64,000 bases of DNA. Source: Segatella oris (GTDB lineage Bacteria; Bacteroidota; Bacteroidia; Bacteroidales; Bacteroidaceae). Location of the stretch: NCBI RefSeq assembly GCF_900637655.1, contig NZ_LR134384.1, positions 2,046,001 through 2,110,000 on the forward strand. Reading direction: 5' to 3'. Below, one piece after another: positions 1 through 8,422 of the stretch. Both the position numbers and the translations under genes were made by a program. The notes beneath the pieces were generated by a model. The model made no database searches, had not been told where the DNA came from, and saw only the letters and a list, made by a program, of their open reading frames with translations. Within the stretch, counting starts at the first letter, position 1. Every line of letters begins with the position of its first letter.

Positions 1-395
1 TGGAAGTGAACAGTTGCCTCGAACTCACCAACCTTCTTAATATCATGCATGGTGATAATCTTACGGTCAACCTCAATACCCTTCTTAGCAAGTTCCTCTG
101 CAACGATAGCAGCATTTACAGAACCATAGAGAGCACCAGTAGCACTAACCTTTGCTGCAATAGTAAGTGAAACGCCATCCAAAGCACTTCCCTTCTTCTC
201 TGCTTCAGCCTTAATTGCAGCAAGTTTGTGAGCCTGCTGCTTCAAATTCTCAGCCAAGACCTTCTTTGCAGATTCAGAAGCAATAACGCCTTTACCTGTT
301 GGAATCAGGTAGTTGCGTCCATAACCATTCTTTACATTTACAATATCATTCTTGTATCCAAGTCCGATAATATCTTCTTTCAGTATAATTTCCAT
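1..395 (-). CDS. rplI: 50S ribosomal protein bL9 (partial)
   Basis: The translated N-terminus MEIILKEDIIGLGYKND with the following NGYGRNYLIPTGKG segment is the hallmark of bL9, which binds domain V of 23S rRNA near the L1 stalk. About 131 codons are visible and the C-terminal end runs off the window edge at base 1. The start at 395 is preceded by a full AAGGAGGA Shine-Dalgarno site, which is unusual for this phylum but matches rpsR just upstream. It is the last visible gene of the rpsF-rpsR-rplI operon, 19 bases after rpsR. Confidence 0.96.
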   Translation of the reverse strand, partial: MEIILKEDIIGLGYKNDIVNVKNGYGRNYLIPTGKGVIASESAKKVLAENLKQQAHKLAAIKAEAEKKGSALDGVSLTIAAKVSATGALYGSVNAAIVAEELAKKGIEVDRKIITMHDIKKVGEFEATVHF

Positions 396-414
396 ATTGA
401 CAGTTCCTCCTTAA

Positions 415-687
415 TTATTTCATCAAATCGGTTACATATGGAAGCAGTGCTATCTGGCGAGCACGCTTTACAGCCTGTGCCACACGACGCTGATACTTCA
501 AAGATGTACCTGTGATACGGCGAGGCAAAATCTTACCTTGCTCATTCAAGAACTTCTTCAAGAATTCAGGATCCTTGTAGTCAATATACTTAATTCCGCT
601 TTTCTTAAAACGACAATACTTCTTCTTACGAGTGTCGATTGAAGGAGCTGTCAAATAACGGATTTCTGTCTTTTTCTGCTCTGCCAT
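415..687 (-). CDS. rpsR: 30S ribosomal protein bS18
   Basis: This 90-residue basic protein has the bS18 pattern: an [13 protein letters not shown] segment, then [26 protein letters not shown] and the ending LLPYV. bS18 pairs with bS6 on the small-subunit platform. It starts 2 bases after the rpsF stop and has an AGGAGG Shine-Dalgarno site upstream. In Bacteroidota ribosomes bS18, bS6 and bS21 are known to hold the 16S anti-Shine-Dalgarno tail, so a strong site here may matter for autoregulation (inference). Confidence 0.97.
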   Translation of the reverse strand: MAEQKKTEIRYLTAPSIDTRKKKYCRFKKSGIKYIDYKDPEFLKKFLNEQGKILPRRITGTSLKYQRRVAQAVKRARQIALLPYVTDLMK

Positions 688-689
688 AA

Positions 690-1034
690 TTAAGCCTCCT
701 CTTTTTTACCAAGTTTGTTTCTACGCTTTTCAGCATACTGTGCAGCATACTTGTCAAGACGTACAGTCATGTAACGAATAACTTTCTCATCGCGGCGATA
801 GCCTGTCTCGAGAGTGTTAACGATTGATGGCTCGCCCTTGAACTCAATCAGACAATAGAAGCCTGTTGATTTCTTGTCGATAGCGTAAGCCATCTTCTTC
901 AGTCCCCAAGCCTCTTCATTCAGAATTTCAGCACCGTTATCGGTGAGAAGTTTCTTGAATTTAGCGACCGTTTCCTTCATCTGTTCATCAGACAAAACGG
1001 GAGTCAAAATGAAAACGGTTTCGTATTGATTCAT
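690..1034 (-). CDS. rpsF: 30S ribosomal protein bS6
   Basis: The protein has 114 residues. [41 protein letters not shown] and the [18 protein letters not shown] block are diagnostic of bS6, which forms a heterodimer with bS18 on the 30S platform. It is the first gene of the rpsF-rpsR-rplI operon, with a clear promoter at 1126-1157. No Shine-Dalgarno site is visible before its own start, unlike the two downstream genes. The basic C-terminus ends in a short charged tail. Confidence 0.97.
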   Translation of the reverse strand: MNQYETVFILTPVLSDEQMKETVAKFKKLLTDNGAEILNEEAWGLKKMAYAIDKKSTGFYCLIEFKGEPSIVNTLETGYRRDEKVIRYMTVRLDKYAAQYAEKRRNKLGKKEEA

Positions 1035-1125
1035 ACTAATAAAATTGAAAAAATTATTATTTAAATATTTAAATTACATCCCATAAAAACAAGCCTTAAA
1101 GGACCTATATTTCAGAAATGCGATG

Positions 1126-1157
1126 CAAAAGTACTGTTTTTTGATGACATAAACAAA
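1126..1157 (-). promoter_or_regulatory. Promoter of the rpsF operon
   Basis: On the minus strand, TACTTTTG (1126-1133) matches the Bacteroidota -7 box TAnnTTTG. A TTTG -33 box (1154-1157) lies 20 bases upstream, which is the ideal spacing. The predicted start of transcription is near 1121, giving a leader of about 85 bases before rpsF. The site overlaps a divergent promoter for the gene at 1190. Confidence 0.75.
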
Positions 1158-1173
1158 TTATTTCGTACTTTTG
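1140..1173 (+). promoter_or_regulatory. Promoter of the small membrane protein gene
   Basis: A TTTG at 1140-1143 and TACTTTTG at 1166-1173 are separated by 22 bases. This gives a leader of about a dozen bases before the ATG at 1190. It interlocks with the divergent rpsF promoter, so the two polymerase sites share sequence. Confidence 0.6.
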
Positions 1174-1189
1174 TACCAAACTTTTAATA

Positions 1190-1393
1190 ATGAAGAAATT
1201 CTATTCAACAATGCTCAAGCATGCTATTCAATATATTGGGTTGCCACTTGTATATTTAGGAGTTGCGCTCTTATGTGCCCACCATTTCCTAAATCTACAC
1301 CACCATAATTGGATACTTTTTACGAGTTTGGCGCTTGTCATTATTGGAATTATCGGTCACACAATAAATGACAAACACCAAACTAACTATTAG
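1190..1393 (+). CDS. Small two-helix membrane protein, unknown function
   Basis: A 67-residue protein with two hydrophobic segments: IQYIGLPLVYLGVALLCAHHF at about residues 13-33, and WILFTSLALVIIGIIGHTI at about 41-59. A histidine-rich loop (HHFLNLHHHN) lies between them. No family function is recognised, though such tiny membrane proteins are common beside ribosomal or regulatory loci in this group. It has its own promoter with a very short leader and runs convergently toward rprY, whose stop lies 10 bases beyond its own. The histidine cluster could bind metal, but nothing else supports this. Confidence 0.7.
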   Translation: MKKFYSTMLKHAIQYIGLPLVYLGVALLCAHHFLNLHHHNWILFTSLALVIIGIIGHTINDKHQTNY

Positions 1394-1402
1394 AATCTCA
1401 TT

Positions 1403-2101
1403 TTAATCATCTTCTGGTGTAATCAGCTTATAGCCTTTACCATGAATATTGATGATTTCAATCTGTGGATCATCTTTCAAATGCTTACGCAACTTCGTAA
1501 TATACACATCCATAGAACGCGCATTGAAATAGTTATCATCAATCCATATCGTCTTCAAGGCAAAGTCACGCTGAAGAATTTCATTTGCATGTGAACACAG
1601 CAACGCAAGCAGTTCATTCTCCTTGGTTGTCAACTTTGTCTGCTTTTCACCTATAACAAGCAACTGCTTCTGGGTATCAAATGTGAACTTACCAATATGA
1701 TAAAGCGTACTTTCCTTATTCTTCTTACCACGTACGCGACGCAGGATGGCCTCAATACGGAACACGAGTTCTTCCATGGAGAAAGGCTTTGTAATGTAAT
1801 CGTCAGCACCAATCTTAAAACCTTCAAGGATATCTTCCTTCAATGTCTTTGCTGTCAAGAAGATAATTGGAATTTCAGCATTGGCCTGACGGATTTCCTG
1901 TGCCAAAGTGAAACCATCTTTCTTTGGCATCATAACATCAAGCACACAGATATCAAATTTATTCTTCAAGAACTCTCTATAACCAACCTCACCATCAGGG
2001 CAAAGCGTAGCGGCAAAACCTTTTGCCTGTAAATATTCACGAAGAAGCATACCTAAGTTTTCGTCATCTTCGCACAAAAGAATTTTCAACTTGTCTTCCA
2101 T
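1403..2101 (-). CDS. rprY: OmpR-family response regulator RprY
   Basis: The protein has 232 residues. The receiver domain (about 1-120) shows the acidic pair EDDE, the phospho-acceptor Asp in DICVLDVMMPKKDG and the conserved Lys in IPIIFLTAKT. The winged-helix DNA-binding domain (about 130-230) ends with SMDVYITKLRKHLKDDPQIEIINIHGKGYKL. RprY was described in Bacteroides as the partner of RprX and binds promoters of redox and transport genes. It lies 44 bases downstream of rprX in the same direction, so the pair is probably one operon. The gene name is assigned from family resemblance and from the RprX partner. Confidence 0.88.
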   Translation of the reverse strand: MEDKLKILLCEDDENLGMLLREYLQAKGFAATLCPDGEVGYREFLKNKFDICVLDVMMPKKDGFTLAQEIRQANAEIPIIFLTAKTLKEDILEGFKIGADDYITKPFSMEELVFRIEAILRRVRGKKNKESTLYHIGKFTFDTQKQLLVIGEKQTKLTTKENELLALLCSHANEILQRDFALKTIWIDDNYFNARSMDVYITKLRKHLKDDPQIEIINIHGKGYKLITPEDD

Positions 2102-2145
2102 AACTTCATTATTTTAAATGTTAGTAATCTATTATAACTTCAAAG

Positions 2146-3708
2146 TTAGTTTTCTACAAACGGCAATTTTATCGTAAAGGTAGTACCTTTTCCATATTCA
2201 CTGTCAACATAAATCTCTCCATCTTGAAGATCAACCATCTTTTTGACATAGGCCAGGCCAAGTCCAAAGCCCTTGACATCATGAACATTACCGGTATGAA
2301 CGCGATAAAACTTATCAAAAACCTTCTTCAAATTTTCTTTCTTAATGCCCAATCCCGTATCCCTTACCGACACGCAAACCTTCTTTCCTTCATTCCATGT
2401 CTTGAGATAGACATTCAATGGCTTATCTGGTTTCTTGTATTTCACCGCATTATCCAAAAGATTGAAAATCACATTTTGAAAATGCATCTCGTCTACATAA
2501 ATCGTTGAGTCTACCGCTTCTATGTCCGTATAAACCTTTCCCCCCGTATGCTCTACACGCAATGTGAACGAATTTCCTATGCTCTCAATCATTTCGTTGA
2601 TATCAACCTCACGATTTTTAAGCACCGCTTTCTTACGGTCATACATGCTCATCTGCAGCACTTTTTCTACCAAGAAACGCAAACGACGGCTTTCATCATT
2701 GATAACTCCTCCCAAATGTGCCATCATCGTCTCGTTCATGGTCACACTCTTGTCATTCAACATTTGTGCAGCTAAAGAGATACTGGCTATCGGAGTCTTT
2801 AACTCATGCGTCATATTGTTTATGAAATCATTCTTAATCTCGCTATAGCGCTTGGATCGGAAGATAACAACTATCGTGAAGACAAACGTTATCAAAAGTA
2901 CCAATGTAAAGATTATACTCGGTATCATGAAACGGATACTGGAGAATATATAGTTATTCATATCCGGAAAATGTATCTTCACAACACCCATTTTCGCCTG
3001 GGGATCATTTCTGAACAACACCTGTGAATAGGTAAATTCTTCACCTTCATCAGAATAGTCGGGGCAACGATAAACCACTCTTCCGTCCTGTGTAGAGACC
3101 GTAAAATGATAGGGAATATTGATACCATTATTCATTAATTCCGCTTTCAAATCCTGATCCAACAGCTTGAAGTTAATGCGTTCTTTCAAAGGCTTATCCG
3201 AAGCAGAGTACAAAATGGAATAAACTACTTCATCCAACAAAGCTTTCTGATATACATAGCGGTTCTTAACAATTTCCTGTAAAGATTTGGATGCCTCCGA
3301 AAGCGAACTCTTATCTGTTTTTACAATCATCCCTTTCGGCATAGACGCTGGCTTGGTTGCGATGGTTTTCAATTCAAATGAGGAATAAACGGTTCCATCT
3401 TTTCCTATTGTTGAATACTGACGACTCTGCTGTATTGTCCCATCATTGGGCTGTCCTGAACGCGTTCCAATGGAGTCACGAATAAAAGAACGTCGCTCTG
3501 TCTCTTTCACATCTTTTTCCAGATACCTAAGCGTCTCATTCAATTCAAGATTGCGTGAAGCTTGATAAAGGGCACGATTGACAGACTCGTCAAACTGCTC
3601 TTTCTTCATCTCTGCCATCTCCTGTATATAGCTCAACTGCAGGAAAAGAAGCCCCATAAATGAAAGCCCCATAATGATAGCAATTGTCCATATCGTTCTT
3701 TTCTTCAT
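2146..3708 (-). CDS. rprX: Sensor histidine kinase RprX
   Basis: The 520-residue membrane kinase has an N-terminal membrane helix (about 7-27) and a long periplasmic sensor region. A second helix (IPSIIFTLVLLITFVFTIVVIF, about residues 265-285) precedes the cytoplasmic kinase. The H box is NNMTHELKTPIASIS, with the phospho-acceptor His near residue 300. The ATPase domain shows the N box (NVIFNLLDNAVKYKK), G1 (RDTGLGI), the F box (FDKFYRV) and G2 (GFGLGLAYV). It should phosphorylate RprY, encoded next. A TATCTTTG -7 box ends only 5 bases before the ATG, so the mRNA may be nearly leaderless. Confidence 0.88.
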   Translation of the reverse strand: MKKRTIWTIAIIMGLSFMGLLFLQLSYIQEMAEMKKEQFDESVNRALYQASRNLELNETLRYLEKDVKETERRSFIRDSIGTRSGQPNDGTIQQSRQYSTIGKDGTVYSSFELKTIATKPASMPKGMIVKTDKSSLSEASKSLQEIVKNRYVYQKALLDEVVYSILYSASDKPLKERINFKLLDQDLKAELMNNGINIPYHFTVSTQDGRVVYRCPDYSDEGEEFTYSQVLFRNDPQAKMGVVKIHFPDMNNYIFSSIRFMIPSIIFTLVLLITFVFTIVVIFRSKRYSEIKNDFINNMTHELKTPIASISLAAQMLNDKSVTMNETMMAHLGGVINDESRRLRFLVEKVLQMSMYDRKKAVLKNREVDINEMIESIGNSFTLRVEHTGGKVYTDIEAVDSTIYVDEMHFQNVIFNLLDNAVKYKKPDKPLNVYLKTWNEGKKVCVSVRDTGLGIKKENLKKVFDKFYRVHTGNVHDVKGFGLGLAYVKKMVDLQDGEIYVDSEYGKGTTFTIKLPFVEN

Positions 3709-3713
3709 AATCG

Positions 3714-3721
3714 CAAAGATA
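3714..3721 (-). promoter_or_regulatory. -7 box of rprXY
   Basis: TATCTTTG on the minus strand matches TAnnTTTG exactly and lies 5 bases from the rprX start codon. No convincing -33 TTTG is seen at the expected distance. The predicted transcript would have almost no 5' leader. Confidence 0.55.
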
Positions 3722-3821
3722 AACTAAATCTTAATTAGTTAACATCATTGTGTTAAATAAATCATCTATATTTATCAATTTTAACAAATAATCAGAATTG
3801 TAGTTTTATATATGCAAATAA

Positions 3822-3853
3822 AAGAGACAAGAATAATTAAATTCTTGCCTCTT
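3822..3853 (-). terminator. Terminator of the EF-G2 gene
   Basis: A 13-base inverted repeat (AAGAGACAAGAAT / ATTCTTGCCTCTT, with one G-U pair) lies just after the EF-G2 stop. On the minus strand it is followed by a T-rich stretch (TTTTATTTG). Confidence 0.75.
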
Positions 3854-3874
3854 CAATCTTCAATCAGTCACAGA

Positions 3875-6037
3875 TTATTCCTCTTCTTCTGCCAGCTCTG
3901 CAGCATGTTCACTAATCAGTGAAGTTTGAAGTTCTGTTGGAACAAGCTCATAACTTGCAAACTTTGTTGTGAATGAAGCTCGTCCACCTGTCAGCGAACT
4001 CAATGAAATACTATAGTTGCTCAATTCTTTTAATGGAATCTTTGCCTGCAGTTTCTGATAACCCGCTTCTGTATCCATACCCATAATCAGAGCTCTTCGT
4101 CCCTGCAGATCGCTCATGACATCACCCATAAAGTCGGCTGGAACAAACACTTCCAAATCATAAATTGGCTCCAAAATCTTCGGACCTGCATTTCTGAAAG
4201 CATCTGCGAAGGCATGACGAGCTGCCAACATAAACGAAAGTTCGTTACTGTCAACCGGATGCATTTTACCGTCATAGACAACAACCCGCACATCTCGTGC
4301 ATAACTTCCAGTCAACGGACCATGTTCCATACAATCCATCACACCTTTCAGAATGGCAGGCATGAAGCGGGCATCAATAGCACCACCGACAACAGAATTG
4401 ATGAATACCAACTTACCACCCCATTCCAAGTCGACAACTTCCTTGCCTTTGATGTTCATTTTGAACTCTTGCCCATTGAAATTATAGTGAGTTGGATCAG
4501 GCATACCCTCTGCATATGGCTCTACTATCAGATGCACTTCACCGAACTGACCGGCACCGCCACTCTGTTTCTTATGCCTATACTCCGCCTTTGCTTTCTT
4601 GGTAATAGTCTCACGATATGGAATTCGAGGCTCACCAAACTTTACCTGCAGCTTCTCATTGTTTTCAAGACGCCACTTCAACGTTCTTAAATGGAATTCT
4701 CCCTGGCCGTGAACAATAATCTGTCGCAACTCTTTGCTTTGCTCAACCACCCACGTTGGGTCTTCCTGATGCATCTTTATCATAGCAGCCATCAGCTTCT
4801 CTGTGTCTTGCGAATTGACAGCCTTTATAGCTCTGCTGTATTTTGAATTTGGATATTTGATGAAATTATAACGCCAATCACAGTCTTTACCATTCAAGGC
4901 ATTACCTGTCTTCACATCTTTCAATTTAACCGTACAACCGATATCACCGGCATTCAGAGAATCAACAGCGATACGATTTGCACCTGCACAAGCGTAAATC
5001 TGACCAATACGCTCACGACTTCCACGGTCGGCATTCGTCAAATCATCACCTGGTTTCACCTGTCCACTCATCACTTTAAAATAGCTGACCTCACCAATAT
5101 GCGGTTCCATTCCAGTCTTGAAGAAATACAAACTGGTGGAACCTGCCGGATCAGGTGCAACTTCTTCTCCGCGTGTATTATGCAACTTTGGCATCTCACT
5201 AACGAAAGGAACCACGTTTCCGAGGAATTCCATCAGACGCTGAACGCCCATATCCTTGCCTGCACAAACACAGAAAACAGGGAATATACTACGCGTAACA
5301 AGACCTTTACGAATACCTTCGCGTAATTCATCTTCGGTCAAGGTTTCTTCTTCAAAGAACTTCTCCATCAAGGTTTCATCGTTCTCAGCTGCTGCTTCAA
5401 CCAAGGCTTTATGAAGTTCCATGGCCCTGTCCATTTCCTCAGCAGGAATATCTTCAATGATAGGTGCACCGCCTTCGGGTTTCCATGAATACTTCTTCAT
5501 CAACAGAACATCAATAAGTGCATTGAAACCTGGCCCTGTCTGCAAGGGGTATTGCACAAGAACACATTTCGAACCATAGATATCCTGCATCGAAGTTATG
5601 ATGCTGTCAAAATCACATTTATCGCTATCCAACTGATTAATCAAGAAGATAACAGGCTTCTTAAGCTTCTCCGTATACCGGAAATTATTCTGTGTTCCAA
5701 CCTCTGGGCCATACTGACCGTTAATCAAAATAACCGCCTCATCTGTTACATTCAATGAAGTTATAGCACCTCCTACGAAGTCATCACTTCCCGGACAATC
5801 AATAATATTCAGCTTCTTATTGTTCCACTCAACATGAAAAACAGTTGGAAATACTGAGTAACCATATTCCAACTCAACCGGAAAATAATCGCTTACAGTG
5901 TTCTTTGCCTCAACACTGCCACGGCGTTTAATGACTCCGGCTTCAAAAAGCATACTCTCGGCAAGTGTAGTCTTGCCGCTGCCCGCACTGCCAAGCAATG
6001 CAATGTTTTTGATTTCATTCGTTTGATAAACTCTCAT
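3875..6037 (-). CDS. fusA2: EF-G paralogue with altered GTPase motifs (EF-G2 type)
   Basis: The 720-residue protein has full EF-G architecture: G domain, domain II, then domains III-V (GGAGQFGEVHLIVEP, GALTGSYARDVRVVVYDGKMH-like, and LQGRRALIMGMD). The P-loop is intact (GSAGSGKT, residues 16-23). Other G motifs depart from normal EF-G. The switch I RGIT block reads EYGYS. Switch II is DCPGSDDF (80-87), with Ser84 where EF-G has its catalytic His. G4 reads NQLD (134-137) in place of NKxD. A Bacteroides paralogue, EF-G2, is reported to translocate without GTP hydrolysis and to aid growth under carbon starvation. The motif losses seen here fit that type. It is a single gene with its own terminator. 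The alternative is an RF3-like or ribosome-protection GTPase, but the length and domains IV-V favour EF-G. Confidence 0.85.
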   Translation of the reverse strand: MRVYQTNEIKNIALLGSAGSGKTTLAESMLFEAGVIKRRGSVEAKNTVSDYFPVELEYGYSVFPTVFHVEWNNKKLNIIDCPGSDDFVGGAITSLNVTDEAVILINGQYGPEVGTQNNFRYTEKLKKPVIFLINQLDSDKCDFDSIITSMQDIYGSKCVLVQYPLQTGPGFNALIDVLLMKKYSWKPEGGAPIIEDIPAEEMDRAMELHKALVEAAAENDETLMEKFFEEETLTEDELREGIRKGLVTRSIFPVFCVCAGKDMGVQRLMEFLGNVVPFVSEMPKLHNTRGEEVAPDPAGSTSLYFFKTGMEPHIGEVSYFKVMSGQVKPGDDLTNADRGSRERIGQIYACAGANRIAVDSLNAGDIGCTVKLKDVKTGNALNGKDCDWRYNFIKYPNSKYSRAIKAVNSQDTEKLMAAMIKMHQEDPTWVVEQSKELRQIIVHGQGEFHLRTLKWRLENNEKLQVKFGEPRIPYRETITKKAKAEYRHKKQSGGAGQFGEVHLIVEPYAEGMPDPTHYNFNGQEFKMNIKGKEVVDLEWGGKLVFINSVVGGAIDARFMPAILKGVMDCMEHGPLTGSYARDVRVVVYDGKMHPVDSNELSFMLAARHAFADAFRNAGPKILEPIYDLEVFVPADFMGDVMSDLQGRRALIMGMDTEAGYQKLQAKIPLKELSNYSISLSSLTGGRASFTTKFASYELVPTELQTSLISEHAAELAEEEE

Positions 6038-6153
6038 ATCAAAAGATTTAAAGCGTTAGTAATAATTCATGGTTTCTAAAGGCATTATACCTTTGTTGGC
6101 CTCTAAGTTAGAAAAAAAAGACATACTGACCAAGAATATTTTAGGAAAATTAG

Positions 6154-6161
6154 TAATTTTG
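6154..6161 (+). promoter_or_regulatory. -7 box of hemW
   Basis: TAATTTTG matches TAnnTTTG and lies 15 bases before the hemW ATG. The upstream -33 region (ATTTTAGG) is only a weak match. Confidence 0.5.
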
Positions 6162-6176
6162 TCATAAAAAAACAAC

Positions 6177-7331
6177 ATGGCAGGTCTATACATTCATATT
6201 CCCTTTTGTGCAAGTCGCTGCATCTACTGTGGTTTCTACAGCACAACCCAGCAGTCACTCCATCAGCAATATGTTGACATGCTCTGTCATGAAATGGACC
6301 TGCGCCAAACAGAAATCACAGGAGAACAGGCCGATACCGATAATACCATCACTACCATTTACTTGGGTGGAGGTACGCCAAGCATGCTCTCTGGAAATCA
6401 ATTGGAACAGATTTTATTATATATATATAAGGTATGGGGCAAACATATCGACCTGCGCGAACTGACTATAGAATGCAATCCCGACGATGTGACCGAGGCT
6501 TTTGCTGCCCGCCTTGCCACGCTCAATGTCAACCGTGTCAGCATGGGTGCACAGACATTCAACAATAATCGCCTCCGGTTTCTTCACCGCCGCCACAACC
6601 GAGAAGAAATTATGCAAGCCGTGAACCATTTACGTCATGTAGGTATCAAGAATATCAGCATCGACCTCATGTTTGGCTTCCCTGAAGAAACCATGGAAGA
6701 ATGGCAGACCGATCTGCAAGAAGCTATCAAACTTAATGTAGAACACATTTCAGCTTACAGTCTGATGTATGAAGAAGGTACACCGCTTTTCCACATGAAG
6801 CAGAAGAAGAAAATAAAAGATATTGACGAAGAAACAAGCCTTGCCATGTATGAGATGCTTATAAACCAGCTCACCAAAACAGGCTATGAGCACTATGAAA
6901 TCAGCAACTTTGCCAGGCCAGGCTACCGAAGTCTGCACAACAGCAGCTATTGGCATGAGGTTCCCTACATAGGCCTTGGTGCTTCTGCTCATAGTTACGG
7001 CCATGGAACCCGCAAATGGAATATCAGCAACATCAAGACTTATATGGACAGTGTCGCATGCAACCGGCTTCCCTATGAAATCGAAATCCTTAATCAAAAC
7101 ATGCAATACAACGACTTGATAACCACGGCACTCCGCACACGTGAAGGCATTAACCTGACAAATTTCAAAAGAAAATACGGTGAAGAACGTCTAAACTACC
7201 TGCTCCACGAGGCAAAACCGCATCTTGATTTAGGCAATATGGAACTTTCAAAACATCATCTCTCACTCACAAGGAAAGGACTTTTCACGTCTGACGACAT
7301 CATGAGCGACCTCATATACATTGAAGATTAG
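6177..7331 (+). CDS. hemW: HemW, radical SAM heme chaperone
   Basis: The 384-residue protein opens with GLYIHIPFCASRCIYCGF. This contains the CxxxCxxC iron-sulfur site (Cys-Ala-Ser-Arg-Cys-Ile-Tyr-Cys), with Tyr before the last Cys as in the HemN/HemW group. TTIYLGGGTPSML, YSLMYEEGTPL and GYEHYEISNFARPG follow as in HemW. HemW binds heme and hands it to respiratory enzymes; it was formerly annotated as coproporphyrinogen oxidase. The N-terminus begins directly at the radical SAM core, which is typical of HemW and unlike the longer HemN. A -7 promoter box lies just upstream, so it is probably transcribed alone. Confidence 0.9.
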   Translation: MAGLYIHIPFCASRCIYCGFYSTTQQSLHQQYVDMLCHEMDLRQTEITGEQADTDNTITTIYLGGGTPSMLSGNQLEQILLYIYKVWGKHIDLRELTIECNPDDVTEAFAARLATLNVNRVSMGAQTFNNNRLRFLHRRHNREEIMQAVNHLRHVGIKNISIDLMFGFPEETMEEWQTDLQEAIKLNVEHISAYSLMYEEGTPLFHMKQKKKIKDIDEETSLAMYEMLINQLTKTGYEHYEISNFARPGYRSLHNSSYWHEVPYIGLGASAHSYGHGTRKWNISNIKTYMDSVACNRLPYEIEILNQNMQYNDLITTALRTREGINLTNFKRKYGEERLNYLLHEAKPHLDLGNMELSKHHLSLTRKGLFTSDDIMSDLIYIED

Positions 7332-7601
7332 GTATCAACAATCATCTAAATACCTCTTCGCCTGCATAAACCTATACATTCAATATACCTCACCCAATCA
7401 TTAATTTATCCTATCTTGCAAGCAATAACTTCAAAGAGCGGATTATATGTTAATTCTTATCAAATGATTTAACAAATCTCGTTACAATGTTCATACTTTC
7501 GAAACAAAATAAATTCCTCTTCCAAATACACGTGTTTTTCTAATATTTCATAATCCATTGACATTCAAAACATTACAAAAGTAAAGCCAAAAAGTGATAC
7601 A

Positions 7602-7711
7602 ATATCATGCGAAAAAGTACTGCAATTTGCATCAAAATACCACGCAATATGCATCAAATCATCACGCGTTTTGAGTCAAAAAGCAATGCAATTAGACTCA
7701 AATTGCAATGT
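7602..7711 (+). repeat. 22-base-period degenerate array, copy 1 (5 units)
   Basis: Five consecutive 22-base units occupy the otherwise empty 7332-7910 interval between hemW and the lipoprotein gene. The unit reads roughly AATnTGCATCAAA followed by a variable stretch ending in ACGC or ATGC. The anchor TGCATCAA/TGAGTCAA recurs at 7628, 7650, 7672 and 7694, exactly 22 bases apart. No ORF or spacer-repeat structure is present, so it is not a CRISPR array. Related arrays lie near 17.8, 28.4, 36.1 and 44.1 kb. The rest of this gap is AT-rich, with no other feature seen. Confidence 0.75.
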
Positions 7712-7912
7712 ATAACGAGGCAGATTACACCCTAACCTTCACAAAATTACAGAACAACATGCTCTTTTTTGCACCATCTATCAGCTTTATTTCTCCAGAA
7801 TAAACTACTCGGAAGTGTTAAAAAGTGACAGTAATCTTTACAAAAGAAAGAAGGCATGGAAACACAGTCACTGCTAAATTAGAATATCAACAGGCGACAT
7901 TCAAAGAATAAC

Positions 7913-7951
7913 TACAAACAAAAAAACCGCTGAACCTTAATGGTTCAGCGG
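7913..7951 (-). terminator. Terminator of the small lipoprotein gene
   Basis: A perfect 10-base stem, CCGCTGAACC / GGTTCAGCGG, surrounds a 5-base loop. On the minus strand a long T tract follows, the complement of the A-rich stretch at 7913-7926. Confidence 0.9.
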
Positions 7952-7983
7952 CAATCTCTCATTTTTTCAGTTCGAGTGCAAAA

Positions 7984-8151
7984 TTATTTTGCAGTGTCAG
8001 CAGCAGCTGTGTCAACAGCAGCAGTATCAGCAGTATCAACCTGAGCAATAGAGTCAGAGTCGTTATTACCAGCATTTGCTGCAGTTTTGTTACCACAAGA
8101 TGCGAAAGAGATAGCTGCTACAGCTACGAACATTAAAACTAATTTCTTCAT
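7984..8151 (-). CDS. Small secreted lipoprotein, Asp/Ala/Thr-rich
   Basis: The start chosen is MKKLVLMFVAVAAISFASCGNK. A longer ATG 30 bases upstream would only add a basic leader. The 55-residue product has a lipoprotein signal with lipobox FASC. It continues as a low-complexity acidic tail with repeats of the type DTADTAAVDTAA. After processing it would be a short, disordered, lipid-anchored peptide. Proteins like this are common in Prevotella and Bacteroides; no function is known to me. It has a -7 box at 8204-8211 and a strong terminator, so it is a well-expressed single gene. Confidence 0.8.
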   Translation of the reverse strand: MKKLVLMFVAVAAISFASCGNKTAANAGNNDSDSIAQVDTADTAAVDTAAADTAK

Positions 8152-8203
8152 TTTCTTTGCTTTTTTAAATCTGTAAAACAATCATTTGTTTATTAAAACG
8201 ATG

Positions 8204-8211
8204 CAAAGATA
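8204..8211 (-). promoter_or_regulatory. -7 box of the small lipoprotein gene
   Basis: TATCTTTG on the minus strand is an exact TAnnTTTG match, about 50 bases before the ATG at 8151. Confidence 0.5.
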
Positions 8212-8366
8212 AGTATTTTTTTTATATGACATTCAACTTTTAACGACTTTTTTTTGTTCTCTCTGTAACTTTTTATTAAACAGCTGATACACAGCGACTT
8301 ATAAATATTAAAATAATGTTAACAAAATGATTGACTGTTGAGGATAATACTTATCACTGAAGATAA

Positions 8367-8406
8367 GAGATGTCTCCGACAGGTAAAAATCAGCCGGAAA
8401 CATCTC
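8367..8406 (-). terminator. Hairpin after carB
   Basis: A 14-base inverted repeat (GAGATGTCTCCGAC / GCCGGAAACATCTC, with two G-U pairs) lies 17 bases after the carB stop. No strong T run follows, so it may be a weak terminator or an mRNA-stabilising hairpin. Confidence 0.6.
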
Positions 8407-8422
8407 TATGAAACCTCTATCC

